64,000 nt of DNA, from the NCBI GenBank assembly GCA_036250195.1, contig JAVHZZ010000005.1:75697505-75761504 (forward strand). Direction: 5' to 3'. Position 1 is the first letter of the stretch, and each line of letters begins with the position of its first letter. The stretch is from Mixophyes australis (taxonomy: Eukaryota > Chordata > Amphibia > Anura > Limnodynastidae). The notes beneath the pieces were generated by a model. That model made no database searches, was not told where the DNA came from, and was given only the letters and a program-made list of their open reading frames with translations. This document shows positions 1-12,394 of this stretch, in pieces. Made by a program: the position numbers and the translations under genes.

Positions 1-2400
1 AACTTTAATTCTTCTGGAAGAGAAACACTTAGCTTAAATAACCTGTTAATAAGCCACATCATCAGTTCTATTAGTGTATATAATAATGTGTTGGGCCACA
101 ATACTCACAAACACATTCCTGCATTGGGTGTAAACCCCTGTAGTCATGGGTTGCTCTTTTCTTTATTTGGTTGGGTTAAACTTTCATATTAGAATTTTCT
201 AATTATGTATAATGATCTATACATTACTATGGGCCTGAGTCTGGTTCTTCCAAACTTGGCTTTCCTTTCTAGTCTAGTACACATCTACAGCGCACAGCAA
301 AGGAAAATAACGTGCAATCTATATTCCTCCTGCTAATATCAATGAACTCCCCTCTCTGGTCTCCCTTGGACCTTTAAAAAACTTAAAATACAGTTTACTC
401 AGATTCCCCTTGTCTGAAGGTCTTAACATATATCTGTGAACATGAGAGGCTCTGGGGCCTCTTGTGCTTCCTTTTTTTTTTTTTTGTCTTCTAATAAAAA
501 AGGAAAGGGAGGAAGAAAATACACAGTGCGCTCGGCAAGTGTTATATGTCACTCATTTCACAATAGGAGGGAATGTCCTTTGTGCTGTATATCTTCATAC
601 TTAGTAAATCTGGCCGGTAACAAATGTTTTGCTTGTGCTTGGTTTCTGTCACAACGTACGATACCGTTAAGGTAACTGGGTGTCCTAGCACAATATCTAT
701 ACTCTTTTCAAGCACTAAAGCAGAGTAGTATGCAAGTGACCTTAGCTTGCGACCATGTATTTGTGTCAGTACTCCTTGTACATGTGCACTGACTTCATAA
801 CAAAATAATGTGAAAGGCTTGTCATAATCTGGCAAAGCCAGTGCTGGCGCTGAAGTTATTTCAGCTTAAAATTGGTTAAACATTTGGTTCTGCTCAGAGG
901 AGAGTATAAATGGCTTGCTATGATCCAGAAGTGCTAATGCAGGAGCACATACAATTGCTCTTAAAGTCTTAAATCTTTTTCATTTCTGTAAAAATATAGA
1001 ATTCCCATCAATGCATTACCATACCCACAATAAAAAGAATTATTTACAGTATATGACAATTATAGCACAGTAAATAAGGGCAGTAAATGTCTTTACAAAC
1101 ACTGATTTACTCAAAACTGTAATGAGGATACAAATAAAAACCTTTTGCTTTCTGCACATACAGAAAAACCACCTAGTTCATGCATTTGCTATGCGAATAG
1201 CACATAAACTCTAATATCTCTTTCCAAAACAAGGTAATCATTACTCAGAAGAGTTTACGTTATTTAAATCCTTCATTAGTTTATACTTATGTTTGTTGTG
1301 GTGCAAAGATGGTGCATTGGAAGTTAAATCAATGCAATCTGGATTGCCTAATGGGTCTTTGCAGCTGGAGACCTGTGAATAAAAAAACTTTTGCATAGAG
1401 ATTAACATTTATTTACTAGGAATTACTGTAACTGTAACATGCGTGTATACTGTTATCAGGTAACCAGTGAACAGCTGCTAAAAGCTTAACTGTGACGCTA
1501 TGCGTTCCATGCCTTGATTTCCTCAAAGGGGCAGTCCCTAATTTCACAAATAGAGAATGTCAAAGTGACGAGACCTGGGCGAGTGTTCAAAGCCACTCCT
1601 TTCTTATCATCTCTTAGTACAGCCCTTTTAAATGACACTAATTAAATTTCCGGGTTTAGAAACATTCAATCTGGAATCTTGGTTCCAAGTATTCAACCAT
1701 TTTAAAAGCAGCACTGTCTCATAAATCAGAGTACTCTCGTTAGACACAATACATTGTGTCTGTAAATCATTCAACATTTTCTCAACAAAATCTCTCTCCC
1801 GTGACCAAATATTCACACATATTTCTAGATTCTGTGATTTTCGTGTTCAAAGTAAAAATATATTCACTTAAGTCTCGCTCACAGACAACATTTTATCTCG
1901 TAACATTTCTTTAAAGGCATAACAAACCCTCCTGATTTCTGAGAACATTCATCAGCGCCATTTTAACACAGATAAAAACAGCATGTAAGCTCACTCCCAC
2001 AATTCTCAACTTCATTAAAGAGAAAGCTATATTTCTGAACTTCAGAAACAAAATTATTTTGTTCAAATACAGAAACGGCTTGTTGGATACCAGCCAGCTT
2101 TGTTCTGACACTAGTACTTATAGTGATAATGTACATTATTTACAATCTTGTCCGTGCAATCGGACCAAACATTTTAAAACTTCTTTTGTATCTTTTTTTT
2201 TTTAAAAGCTTATCATTAAGCAATGAATGTACAACTTTTTCAACCTTGAAACATGTCTCTTGTAAAAAACGGACAAGACAGACAAACATTGTGATTTAAA
2301 GTAAATCAAACATCTCCCTTATAGAGCACTAAGACAGAGAACAAACAATGTGAATTATCACGGATCTCTCTCACACGCAGTAAGACGGAGACAAAACTCA
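1..2400. other. AT-rich intergenic DNA, nothing recognised
   Basis: No ORF here resembles a known protein and no repeat boundary is clear. There are short A/T runs and a phrase at about 2445-2465 (GAACTACAAGTCCCAGCAT) of a type common in vertebrate repeats. Part of 2100-2400 may be decayed internal sequence of the neighbouring LTR element. Confidence 0.4.
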
Positions 2401-2439
2401 CATACAGAGAAAGAAAACTTAACTGACATCTTCCAGCCT

Positions 2440-3594
2440 ACTGCTGTGGAACTACAAGTCCCAGCATTACACTAAATACAAGTTAGCTTCAACATGTTAT
2501 CATCAATCAGCACTCCGGACACATTTCTTCAATTTTACATACATTGTCAAAAAACAAAAAAAAAACAGTGTGCTTCTTATCTCAACACACTGAAATCATT
2601 TACACAGAATAAGGGAGGGGCACATTTCACTTATTCAGCTGCACAGGATCAAACATACATTTATAATATACAACCTACTTGATTCATTATTCAGCTTCCG
2701 ATGCATTTAGCATATCCACATATATTTCGACTTTTCAGATCTCTTAACTTTCCTGTGCCACCTCAAACAATCTCTTGGGGTTTGATCTCAATACCCCTTT
2801 GTTCTTGTCACATTACCACTTGCAACACCTTTGTTTCTCCATCCACACATATCTTTGGCTATCCCCGCTTTCTTGAAAAATTCCCTGCAGACCTTCTACT
2901 CCCCCATTTCCTTAAGTCTTTGTGCATCATATCTATGAGGGAGCTGCTGTCATTTGTTTACTATCTATATTACTCGTATTGACAGTATTCTGTTGAGTCC
3001 AAATCGGGACTCTTATCTAGTTTCTGTGGGTTGTCCTTGCACTGGACGTCCCGTTCTGTGGACTCCTTGTACTGGATGTCCGTGCTAAATAGCTTCTTTG
3101 ACAGTATCTGGGACGAAGGTCTTTTGGAAATCTCTCTTACACAATTTGGGCAGATTACAGAATCTCCCTTCTTTGATATACCTCTGGGGATGGTGTCTAA
3201 AATGTTCACTCAATGTTCAAAACAATAACTCTCTAAATCCCTCTATTCCATTACATGCTTCTTTGATCAATGTCTTATGTGACTTTTATGCTTTATACAT
3301 CATACATAGGTACAAACACATGCACTCAAAATTCAATCATCTTTCAAAAATCTAATCAACAATACAATTACAGTAAACAAATTGGGTTAATACTGTATTA
3401 TATTAATCAGATGATACTTGAGACTCACAAATTCGCGTGTCAGGTGCCTCAGACAGACATGAGGTGACCCAGACTAGGAAGACCAACGAGTAGAAATCTA
3501 CTGACCGCGGATGTTGGGGTTCAATGTGCTGGGAAACCTCCGTTGTCTGTCTTGTAGCCTGCTGGACAGCGAATCTCTGTGGCGACCTCCAAGT
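2440..3594 (-). pseudogene. Decayed internal region next to the LTR
   Basis: Following the LTR and primer-binding site on the minus strand, this stretch would be the leader and first coding region of the LTR element. The longest minus frame is 79 codons (2970-3209), with stops and frame changes on both sides; I cannot match it to a named gag or pol domain. There is no 3' LTR, so the element is truncated. Its left limit is a guess from where the sequence loses its mixed-base composition. It cannot make virus proteins as it stands. Confidence 0.35.
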
Positions 3595-4169
3595 TGTTAG
3601 ATCTAGAATTCTGACCCAAGTCTGCCTGTGGTGTCAAGTATATCTGGAAGCGCTTCAATCAGCTGGAGAGAATTGACACAGACCAAGTTCTGTATACAAG
3701 GAATATTCTCTAGTTTATTGATACAAAGATACAGGTTTTTATAGGCTACTGAATAAATGAATCCTACGTCATATGCATACAATAGTTTATACCACTAGTT
3801 TATGAGAAGCGCTACTGATTAACTTTCTCACGTATTCTTGAGGTGTTTACTTTTCTCCCCCTTCTAAGGACAGATGAGCCTATTATTTCTTATCTCAAGG
3901 GGAGTTGGAGATATGCTATGTGTAACACCATGGATACAGCTCCCATACTACCAGCTGGATATGAAGCTCATTATTGTTTTCATAACTGGTTACATTCTTC
4001 AGGTGTTCCCTATTAGTTCAACTTCAAGGCCATAGGCTCACATATTGCAAAACTGCAAGTTAACAGAAAAATGAATAATCTCTTCTAGCAAATAATATTT
4101 CTATACAAGTTACAATAAAATGGCTGAACAAAGGCCTTATGAGGCCTTAACAAAAAATCATATTTAACA
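3595..4169 (-). mobile_element. Endogenous-retrovirus-like LTR (5' LTR, minus strand)
   Basis: Read on the minus strand the segment starts TGTTAAATATG and ends CTAACA, the TG...CA ends of an LTR, about 575 bp. It contains a TATA-like CTATAAAAACC (complement of 3734-3744) and, 15-20 bases on, an AATAAA (complement of 3714-3719), an arrangement known from retroviral LTRs with the poly(A) signal near the cap site. Three bases beyond the LTR end comes a primer-binding-site-like TGGAGGTCGCCACAGAGAT (complement of 3573-3591), which begins with the obligatory TGG. I see no matching 3' LTR. The family is not assigned. A retroviral origin is the best reading; a Ty3/gypsy LTR is the alternative. Confidence 0.65.
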
Positions 4170-4174
4170 TTGGC

Positions 4175-4266
4175 AAAGAGAGTTTTTCTTTTCTCTGCTT
4201 CTCAAAACATATTAAATGGTTTGATACATTTTGGGAAGTTAAGAAAAGAAAAAGAAAACTCTCTTT
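4175..4266. repeat. Short inverted repeat (hairpin)
   Basis: AAGAGAGTTTTTCTTTTCT near 4176 is nearly the reverse complement of AGAAAAAGAAAACTCTCTT ending near 4265, so about 19 bases can pair around a loop of roughly 50 bases. It starts only a few bases outside the LTR end. It may be a small MITE or chance, as the arms are low in complexity. Confidence 0.4.
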
Positions 4267-4599
4267 ACGTATATGAATTGTTCTCGCAAGTGTATAGATC
4301 AAGTGGTTGCTTTGTTTAGCTCACATGAAGCCTTCCCAACTGATTGTGAAATGATTGCATATTGCTACAAGTTCATTTGGGAAGTGTTGGATTTTTCTAA
4401 TCTTTGAGATAAGAAAAAGAAAATAATCAGTAAGGGTTGGGATCAAAGCAGAAACAAAAATTTTTTATATTCTATTTTAAGAACTGTAAGAAATTGACTC
4501 TTTATTTTGTGTATGTTTCCAAATTAACATTTATTTCTATGCATCACAAGTGCCACAACCATACAATTATATTGGATTTTTTATTTTTTTCATCTCTGA

Positions 4600-4935
4600 C
4601 CCTCAGATTCACACCACACTTCCAGTCCCATGCACTGTCTTCTCTTCTGCTACTCTCATTGCCAAAATATGCCCCTTTGTTACTCAGGACATTACAAAAA
4701 ACCCTCATGCATTCTCTCATTCGTTCCTGCCACAAGTACAGCAAACCTCCAACTATTTGCCCTTCCCCTTGCCCATCTTTCTTCTCTACAATATGTCCCA
4801 AATTTCTTTCTCACAGCTCCACATACGGTACTCTGAAAATCCCTATACTGGCTTCGCATTTATTACAGAATTCAATTCAATGCTATTAAATCGCATTGTG
4901 TTTTGGAACCACATCACTGGAAGTGGACAATCGTT
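4600..4935 (+). pseudogene. LINE ORF2 C-terminal remnant (L2/CR1-like)
   Basis: In shifting frames the plus strand reads like the end of an L2/CR1-type reverse transcriptase protein: 'TLMHSLI' for the conserved T-L-hydrophobic-H-A/S-L-I block, then 'ALPLAHLSSLQ', then around 4835-4880 a region resembling the L-H-W-L-P / R-I-x-F-K-L block. At least two frame changes are needed and key residues are altered, so it is dead. The 150-codon frame over the region is not a gene. The clade call is from memory of the motif order and is tentative. Confidence 0.45.
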
Positions 4936-5224
4936 ATTGGATAGCTACTAGACGTACATAACATGAGCATGGGGCACAATGTTGGGCATTATGAACTAGG
5001 AATACCATAGTTGTTCTATCTGCATTTTGCACTAAATAAAAGTCTTTGGAATAAATGTATCAATCTGTGGTTACTTATTTCTTTTAAATAATGGCAAGAA
5101 ACCGCAGAGAATTGGTGGTTTTAATAACTATTGATTAATACATTTACCCCTTAGTTACTTATTTCGGATTCATTTCTTAATGCTGGATGAGAAAAAAAAA
5201 AGTTATTGTTTCACAAAAATCCAG

Positions 5225-5310
5225 CCAGACACTTGGGCAGCAGTACTCAGCAATATTAGAATAGATGAGGAGAAAGTAATTTCTGAGTGACCAGTCTATG
5301 TCTGTACTGT
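5225..5310. repeat. Fragment similar to part of the 7.4-12.1 kb LINE
   Basis: GAGGAGAAAGTAATTTCTGAGTGACCAGTCTATGTCT (split here as GAGGAGAAAGTAA and GACCAGTCTATGTCT, about 5267-5303) is nearly the same as about 7791-7830 inside the L1-like element. It is probably a small piece of a related copy. The stretch on either side is not recognised. Confidence 0.4.
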
Positions 5311-5559
5311 AGCCTGTGATTAAAACATTGTTAGGTGCTCTTCATGTTTCATTATTTGAGCACGTAGATGATTCATCTGGGTGACAGATCCAAAAAAGTA
5401 GACACGCTGTTGTCAAAAGTAGCAGCAAAGAAATGCTGAGGAGAGACCCAAGGCAGTGAATTAGTGAAGGTAGAAAAGTAATGCTTGCAGCATTTTAAAA
5501 TCGAATAAATATAACACACACACACACCCTGGTGACAGCAGACAAGGTCACTGGGAGGG

Positions 5560-6130
5560 CAGCTGGAGGAGAGAGGTGCGGACCTCTGCAGCATTAGAAA
5601 GTCGGTTGATGGGGACAGCCGCATCACAGGGTAGATGGGGTTTAGCGATGCAGTATGAAAAGCCCCAATACTGGAGAAAGGGGCATCACATAGGAACCTT
5701 AAAGAATGCCATCTAGCTGGGGATCTGGGACAGGAGGGAAGGAGGTCCCTGGGGTTTTGCTTTGCGGCAGCCGCACTACAATATTACCCTGAATGTTACA
5801 AACTACCTGTAGTCTGGAAAAGCCCTACAGGAGAGTATGTTTACTGGTGAAGCAACAGGAAAGAGAGCCCCCTTATAAAATGCCCCTATACTGTTAGATG
5901 AGGTTGCTGCAGAGGCAGCATGGATGTATTATGGAAGTTACTAAGAGGAGAGTTCCAATAAGAGAGTCCCCTTGTAAAGTGCCCCCATAATGTGAGGGGG
6001 CAGGGTCACTACATTAAGGTAGTGTGGCTAGTATGAAAAAGGAGAATCCCTGGATATCGAGATTTTATATGTAGATCTGCCTGAAGGTGATGGTGTGCGC
6101 ATATGTAGGAAAGTCCCTGGATATTGGGAA
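5560..6130. repeat. Degenerate tandem-like region
   Basis: Two phrases recur with changes: 'GAGAGCCCCCTTATAAAATGCCCC' style (about 5868 and 5966, roughly 100 bases apart) and 'TCCCTGGATATYG' (about 6047 and 6112, 65 bases apart). This suggests old local duplications, perhaps an expanded segment of an unrecognised repeat. No coding sense is seen. Confidence 0.3.
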
Positions 6131-6613
6131 GTTATAATAGGAGCAGAGAGTTCCTGTTGGAGAGGATGTTCTGCAAGAACCTCTGCTTTCCAATCCACTG
6201 TGTGCTTACATGTGTGAGGAGCTGTGACTGGACTTGCTGTGGAACCACTATATCCAGAAACACCAGGTAGGTGAACGAAAGAATATTGGTTAATATTTTT
6301 TGTTGTGGGATTGCACCACGCTACATGTGGCATACTGCGATCGCACGGTAAAATACGCACAAACTCGCACTACAACATTTAGTTATTTATATATTTCATA
6401 TATAAAATGATTTCGATCCACAGTGATTTATGAGCAGATAGTATTTAGTTCATTATTAGTTTATATATTATGATTATATGTACACTTTAGTGTTATTTAA
6501 CGTTCAGGTTATATGAAATGTGTCATGTCTGATATAATTTTATTCCCCTATTCATCAGCAGTTGTCCGGTTCTTTCGCCGTAAAGATTGCATATTGCATA
6601 CTCTAGTTATTGA

Positions 6614-7095
6614 TGTTAGGGAATAAATAGTCAGAGTGATATCAAACTGTAAAATGCTAATGGACTAGTTGTAACTGGTTTCTGAGCGGGAGAATCATCT
6701 GGAATGTTGACCTCAGCCTTTAAGGGAGTTGTTTGAACTAGCCTATGACCTGTTTACCCTGGACCCACCTGAAGTCTGGACCTATAGAAGCAAACCACTT
6801 TATCTACATTGTTCTCTCTGTAACACTGAATGTATATAATCATAGCTGTGCTCCCACTAGCTTCAGTCATTCTCTGACCACAGTATTCAAGAGTGAACAA
6901 CTGTTCACTGGTACCCGTGGGAGCGCAGCAAAGTGCATTGCGAACGCAGCGGTATGTATGTATCTTTTAGTATTGGCTGTACTGAACTGTATTATAATCA
7001 TGTGTTGAATTGTTAAACTTTGCATCTGCTAAAATAAATTACTTTGTGCTTCGGAAACACAATACCATCGCCTATGCAATGCTTATTTGAAAACA
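6614..7095 (+). mobile_element. Candidate solo LTR
   Basis: The segment begins TGTTAGGG and ends AAAACA. It has a TATA-like GTATATAATC near 6830 and an AATAAA near 7033, about 200 bases apart, as in an LTR with R and U5. The flanks are ATTGA and ATAGA, a 4-of-5 match that could be a worn target-site duplication. No internal or coding sequence adjoins it. The boundaries are proposed from these signals only. Confidence 0.4.
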
Positions 7096-7339
7096 ATAGA
7101 ATTACTTTAATAGTGACTGTTATTGAATAGCTGCAAATTTTATGATTAAGATAGTGATGGAGGCGTTGGCACCTATTTATAATTGAAACTGTGATTTGTG
7201 CAGGATAGAACTTGGAGATTTGTAAATCCATTCCTATTGCAATAAATACATTTTACGTTTTATTGTCTTGTGAGATGGCCTGTTGCCCAACTTATTGACT
7301 TTTTATTGCACCAACACCTCACATCACCAATGTCCACTC

Positions 7340-7357
7340 CACAGTCCACTAATTTCT
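7340..7357. repeat. Target-site duplication, left copy
   Basis: CACAGTCCACTAATTTCT occurs here and again, unchanged, at 12130-12147. The pair brackets the L1-like LINE and marks its insertion point. Confidence 0.9.
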
Positions 7358-7899
7358 TCTTATTTTTTATAGTTAAGTTTTTATAAAAATTTCAGAGAAA
7401 AAGGTATATACAGGCAATCGCAGTTTAAGTGAAAGCATCAGGTATCAAACACAAATATACAAGAAACCAAAAAAACAAGACAGGGGAAATCACAACCTAC
7501 ATGGAAGAGGCAGGGAGAGGAGGGGGGGGGGGGGGTGAGAGACGTCACCAGGGGCTGCTCTGGCAGAGGAGTCGGTGAGTCATTGCGTTTAATAAATCAA
7601 AAATGAGACTGAGACTTAGGGCACGAGACCTTAGCTAAATGAATAACATAATAATCAGACCAGGTGAAACACTTCATCAGAGGGGCCAATGCTGAAGTAG
7701 AATGCTTGAAGTCAATAATTTCCATCGTGTAACTATGTTTTTGCTATAACTTTGGAGAAATATGGGGGAGCTGAACTCTTCCACTGCTGAGTTGAGGAGA
7801 AAGTAACTTTTGCGTGACCAGTCTATGTCTCTACTTCGACACTAGGCAATATGGACACTGTGGCTGGTCTGGTCGTCCCCTCCAACCAAAGCAAGTCTT

Positions 7900-9590
7900 C
7901 TATTGGAAATGGGGAAACAGCATGGGCTTCAATAGAAACCCATGGTTTGCGAGGATGGGGAGGCAGCCATCCCTAAGCTGATCAAGCCTTGTAGCTTGTT
8001 GGTAAAGTTCCAAGTCAGGGGCAGCAAGGCCACCACTTAAATTAGGCTGAAACAGATGAGACTGGGCCATCCTGGGGCACCTGCCTCTCCACACAAACTG
8101 CAAGACGCTCGGGTAAAACTTGTTAATTGTTTGGAGTGTAACCAAAGGGTGTATGGATCTGAACAAGTACAGGATTTTTGGTAAAAGCATCATTATGAGT
8201 GCAGCTATCCTACCGAGCCACAAGACCTCAAACTCCATCCACGAGGTAGTCAGTGTTGTAAAGTAGTGTAGAAGTGGGATATATTTACATTCTATGAGGT
8301 CCTTAGGATGGAAGGGGATATGTAATCCCAGTTATTTAATTGATGAGGAGCAGCAATGAAATTTGTAAGTGGCTTGAAGGTAGAGAAGACTTTCTTGCGA
8401 GATTCCCACTTCCATAGCTTCTGAATTGGTAAGATTAATTTGTAATTAGAAGCCTCAAAGTATTCTTGGAGAACTTCCTGCAAGGCGGGTAAAGAGGTTT
8501 CGGGCTCGGTCAGGAATAGAAGGACATCATCTGCAAACAAGCAAACCTTATGATATGTGTTTCCAACCCTAGTGCCAGTGATAGCAGACATTGTCCGGAC
8601 CTGTTCCGCTAAGGGCTCCATTGCCAATGCAAAGATGAGCGGAGACAGCGGGCATCCCTGCCTGGTTCCATTAATAATGTCAAAAGGGGCCGATAGGAAC
8701 CCATTACTGAGAACAGCTTAAGAACAGTGTTTAGGAGCGCAATTGGTCTGTAGTTATGGCAGTAGGCTGGATTCTTTCCAGGGTTGGGGATGGTGACTAT
8801 TCTTGCCTCCAGCATCTCTTTAGGTAAATAAGAATCTTCTGTGGCCTTGTTAACAGGGTTTTAAGCACTGGACTGAGCACCGCCTGGAAGGTAAGATAGG
8901 AGCCATTTATGAGACCATCAGGACCCGGTGCTTTGTCGCGCTTAAGGGATTTTATTGCTACCCGGACTTCATCCTCCGTCAGGCAGAGCACAGTCCAGAC
9001 ACTATATCCGGTGCCAGGGTTGGGAGCTGAAAGGAATCCAAGAAATCCGCTATAATAGCAGGGGAAGGGTGGGATTGTGAATCATCCAACCGGGGATTAT
9101 AAAGCATTCTTCCCTCTGAGTTTACGGGCTAGACGTTTGCTCGCACTATTCCGAAGGGTATAGAACTACTGATTAAACCTAGCTATAGCGTTGTTAACCT
9201 GCAGCAGCGCAACAGAATTAATTTTTTTACGGAGGTCAGCCGAGGATGCTTTGACGACAGGGTCAGAGAGGTTGAGCTTATGTCGTTGCTGCAGAACAAC
9301 AATCTATGCTTCATAGGATTTAAGCATTTTTGACAGCTTCCTGCTTTTCTAATTTAAAAGGACATCCTGCTTTCAATAGAATAGCCACTCCATTGCATTT
9401 GAAGGAACCGCAAGCCACATAGGAGGTGGGGTAACTCTTGTTGTGATATTGAGGGGGGGGGGTGTAGGAAGAAATGGGTCTCTTGAACTGTGACTATATC
9501 CACTTTATGTGTAACAAAATATTTGAGAGCAATTCTACACTTGTTGGGGGAATTCAGGCCTTTGGCATTTATAGATAGAAACTGGACCAT
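7900..9590 (-). pseudogene. LINE ORF2 (endonuclease/reverse transcriptase) remnant
   Basis: The N-terminus reads LSINAKGLNSPNK...VDIVTVQETHF, the start of the APE-type endonuclease of L1 elements (N of 'SINAKGLN' and E of 'QETH' are active-site positions). After a large deletion come reverse-transcriptase blocks: KSLKRDKAPGPDGL (8797-8991), NYRPIALLNTVLK (8609-8815), ALAMEPLAEQVR, and the catalytic FADDVLLFLTEP near 8540. The C-terminal part, WMEFEVLWLGRIAAL to the zinc-knuckle-proximal region, is at 7900-8238. Frames change repeatedly. No intact enzyme can be made. Confidence 0.82.
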
Positions 9591-10416
9591 GCTGGAGATT
9601 AGCGGGGATGAGTAACGACCTTACTCAGGGGGGTGTAGATGCACCTAGTGATTGTCTCCGTAGGGCTGAGTGAAAGAGGGAAACACTGGGGAAGGAACTA
9701 GCAGGGGGGGGAAACATAAATAGTTCCATAGGGAAACTATGGTTTTTGCCACAGGGAAGAGAAAAAGAGTGGCAAAAATGTATAACAAATATGGGGGCGT
9801 GGATCTGGACCTGGGTGACCTGATCCCAGGGTACTCGAACAAGAATAACAATTTGTAACATATACATGCAATAGTAAAATATATGATATACAAAATACAA
9901 GCATCAACATTATAGGCAGCTTGTCTAAAGAGCAACTTTGTTGTAAACATTCAGAGTCAAAATATTGTTATACGTACAAGAGGAAAATAGAACAAACCAT
10001 AGCAGGCGCCAAGCACCATACCTATCTTCCTGTGGCACAAGGGGTCGGACCAGAGCAAATCAGTTTTGTGCCTCAGAGGAGAGACGTAGAGTAATGTAAA
10101 GCCAGTTATCTGACAAATTAAGGTTTTCTACTAAAATATCAAAATATCAGGACAGTTTGTGATGACCAGAGATATGTACTACTGTCCTTTAAAGAGAATT
10201 CACATCAGGAGAAGAAGAAATCGTCTATCAAGTAGGGTGTTTCGACCATGCCTCTCGAACCCAGGTAGGAGCTGGCAAAGCTGTCTCTTCTATGTGAACG
10301 ATTCATTCGCGGAGGACAGTGAGGCCCTTATCCAGGGTGGGTATCACCACCTGGCTATCATTCCGTTTGACTAGGAGTTTAGTACGGAATCCCCATCAGT
10401 AGGGAATGTTCGCCAA

Positions 10417-11203
10417 TCACAGAGACGTGGTAACTTGGCGGAACAAGCGGCGTTTGGCCAGGGTAGCAATCGAGATGTCTGGGAATAGCTGGAGATCACC
10501 AAGTGCCTCCTGGTTGGGGGAGGTAGGGAGGGCTGCCCACAGGATTTGTTCTTTAATGTGAAAAAAGTGAACCCAAAGTAAGGTATCTTTGGGGGCTACC
10601 TCTGAGGGCTGAACGAGACTTAGGCAACCGGTGACTCCTATCAATAAGAAGGTCTGAATCTGATGCCGCTGGTAGCAACTTGCAGAAAAAGTCTGTGGCA
10701 TAGCCATATAGGTCCACGTTTGAAACAGAGTCCGGGATACAGCGTATCTTAATGTTGTTGCGGCAGGACGGGTCTTCCAGGTCCGTGAACTTGTCCCAAG
10801 ATGCTGTCATCCCCTCCTGTAGCTGATCATGAGCAGCAATGAGATCATTGTGTGAGGAGACCAGCTCCTCCAGTTTGGTCTCAAGGTGATCCGTTCTAAA
10901 ACCAATGTCCGCCAAGTCATATTTAATTTCTTTATCTGTCACCCGAAACTCAGATTTGATATCAGAAGTCAGGGCCGCCAGGAGAGATTGTATAGATCTG
11001 AGGGTAACAAGGTTATCAATGGCGACCATTGGAAAGTCTTCCTGGGCCATGTCTGGATCCGGTTGTCCTTAAGGCTGAGAAGATTGGTGAGGTTGTTTCC
11101 CAGATTTGGAGGACATTCGAGAAGATGATGAGGCCACAGAACCCCTTCCAAAGAAATTCACAGGCGGAGGCGACTTAGCAGATTTAACTTTCTTGGATTG
11201 CAT
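10417..11203 (-). pseudogene. LINE ORF1 (L1-type RNA-binding protein), frameshifted
   Basis: The start MQSKKVKSAK at 11203 is followed by a serine-rich basic head, then a heptad-patterned coiled-coil stretch (in the 165-codon frame 10553-11050), then DLEDPSCRNNIKIRCIPDSV, which matches the D-x-E-x-x-x-R-R-N-N-hydrophobic-R-I-x-G-hydrophobic-P entry into the RRM of L1 ORF1 proteins. The C-terminal block FHIKEQILWAA follows in another frame (10417-10707). L1 ORF1p is an RNA chaperone that trimerises through the coiled coil. At least two frame changes break it. Confidence 0.75.
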
Positions 11204-12129
11204 GGTGGCACAGAATAAGGGAGACAGGGAATCCCCAAAGGAGCTTTTTGACAGAGTAAGTACCAAAGTCTTCTCAATGGTCCCTAAAGGGCACCGCAGT
11301 AGCTGGCGTCGATGCTTGTAAGAGATAAGGTTAGGTCATAGTCCAGGCATCAAGGTTAGTTATCCATTAACTAGCCAATGGTGTAACAAAGGTGTCCAGG
11401 ACTCCCCATTTGCCACTTGAACAGTTAGAATTTGGAAAGAGCAGATGTTACTCGATGACTGCAATATCTTATATGTCCACTAAAAGGTAGTGTAAATCAA
11501 TGTAATCAGCAGCAATAGGGAAAAGCCACTGTCACTGGAAAGCTGTAAAATCTCAGAGACCACTAGGTGGTTGTGCATTACATAGATTGACAGCTTCAGA
11601 GACAACGCAAACCAAAGGCCAGGTACACTCTGCATAAAGGAGAATCACGGTTGAGCATCGGACTGATCCAGAACTAAAGTAAGTGACAGGAGAGTCTCAG
11701 CCCATATACATATATCCCTTAAACAGGGGCGGCAGCTTATTAGATTCCCACTGATTGGAAGCTGGGTAGGGTAATTATGCGCACTATATGAGTTAGGAAA
11801 GCATCGCTGGGGGTAGTGACAGGAACAGAGAAGCAGCCCTGGGGTAGCAGCCAGTTGATAGGGTGTTAGGGAGTAGCTCACCCGTGTCAGATGTCTAGTG
11901 AGAGTCAGCAAGCAGTACTCCTATTGCACACCAGCAGCAAGTTATCAGTAGACCACGGAAAGACCACGAAGAAGGCACCAAGGGCTTATTCCGCCAGTAG
12001 CCTGATGGTTTGTGCGAGGCTGCAGGGATAGTGCTCAACCTGCCAGTGTAAGTTGAGCCGATCCGGCGTTTGTTAAGCAAGAGTCTGTGCACAGCTGCGC
12101 GATCTTTGCACCTCGTCCCTGGAAGTGGG

Positions 12130-12147
12130 CACAGTCCACTAATTTCT
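12130..12147. repeat. Target-site duplication, right copy
   Basis: Exact repeat of 7340-7357. Confidence 0.9.
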
Positions 12148-12394
12148 AAACAATTGTGTATGCACTCTGGTCTTTATTTACCAATACCCACCAGCCAACT
12201 GGGGGGATAAAGACTGTGTGTGGTAATCAAACCAGGACATTAAAGAGTCTTCTTTGATCAGAGTCATGTTTATTTAGAAATCATAGATTTGCAATGCAAG
12301 TTGCAAGATATACACTGGTAATTATAGATTGAATAATTAAAAGTAAAATAACCATTAACCTATGGTACAAGCTCAATACCCAATTATTAATTTA

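Larger units (their letters stand above)
7358..12129 (-). mobile_element. L1-like non-LTR retrotransposon, internally deleted
   Basis: A 4.77-kb LINE on the minus strand, bounded by an exact 18-bp target-site duplication. Its 5' end is at 12129 and its A-rich 3' end at 7358. In order on the minus strand it has a GC-richer 5' UTR (about 12129-11204), ORF1 (11203-10417), ORF2 remnants (9590-7900), and a 3' UTR with a long G tract on the plus strand (about 7517-7534). L1 elements are usually 5-7 kb with an ORF2 near 3.7 kb; here ORF2 spans about 1.7 kb, so much of the endonuclease and part of the reverse transcriptase are gone. The perfect duplication suggests a fairly recent insertion, but the coding regions are broken, so the copy was perhaps already defective or deleted afterwards. 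Confidence 0.88.

Noticed and set aside
4437..4889. 150-codon plus-strand ORF as a gene
   Set aside because: It has no protein domain in frame; the matches to LINE ORF2 blocks need frame changes, so it is a LINE remnant.
9600..9950. Overlapping 91- and 101-codon minus ORFs
   Set aside because: They fall between ORF1 and ORF2 of the LINE, have no domain, and lack any match to LINE proteins.
10159..10374. 71-codon plus-strand ORF
   Set aside because: It lies antisense to the spacer between ORF1 and ORF2 of the LINE.
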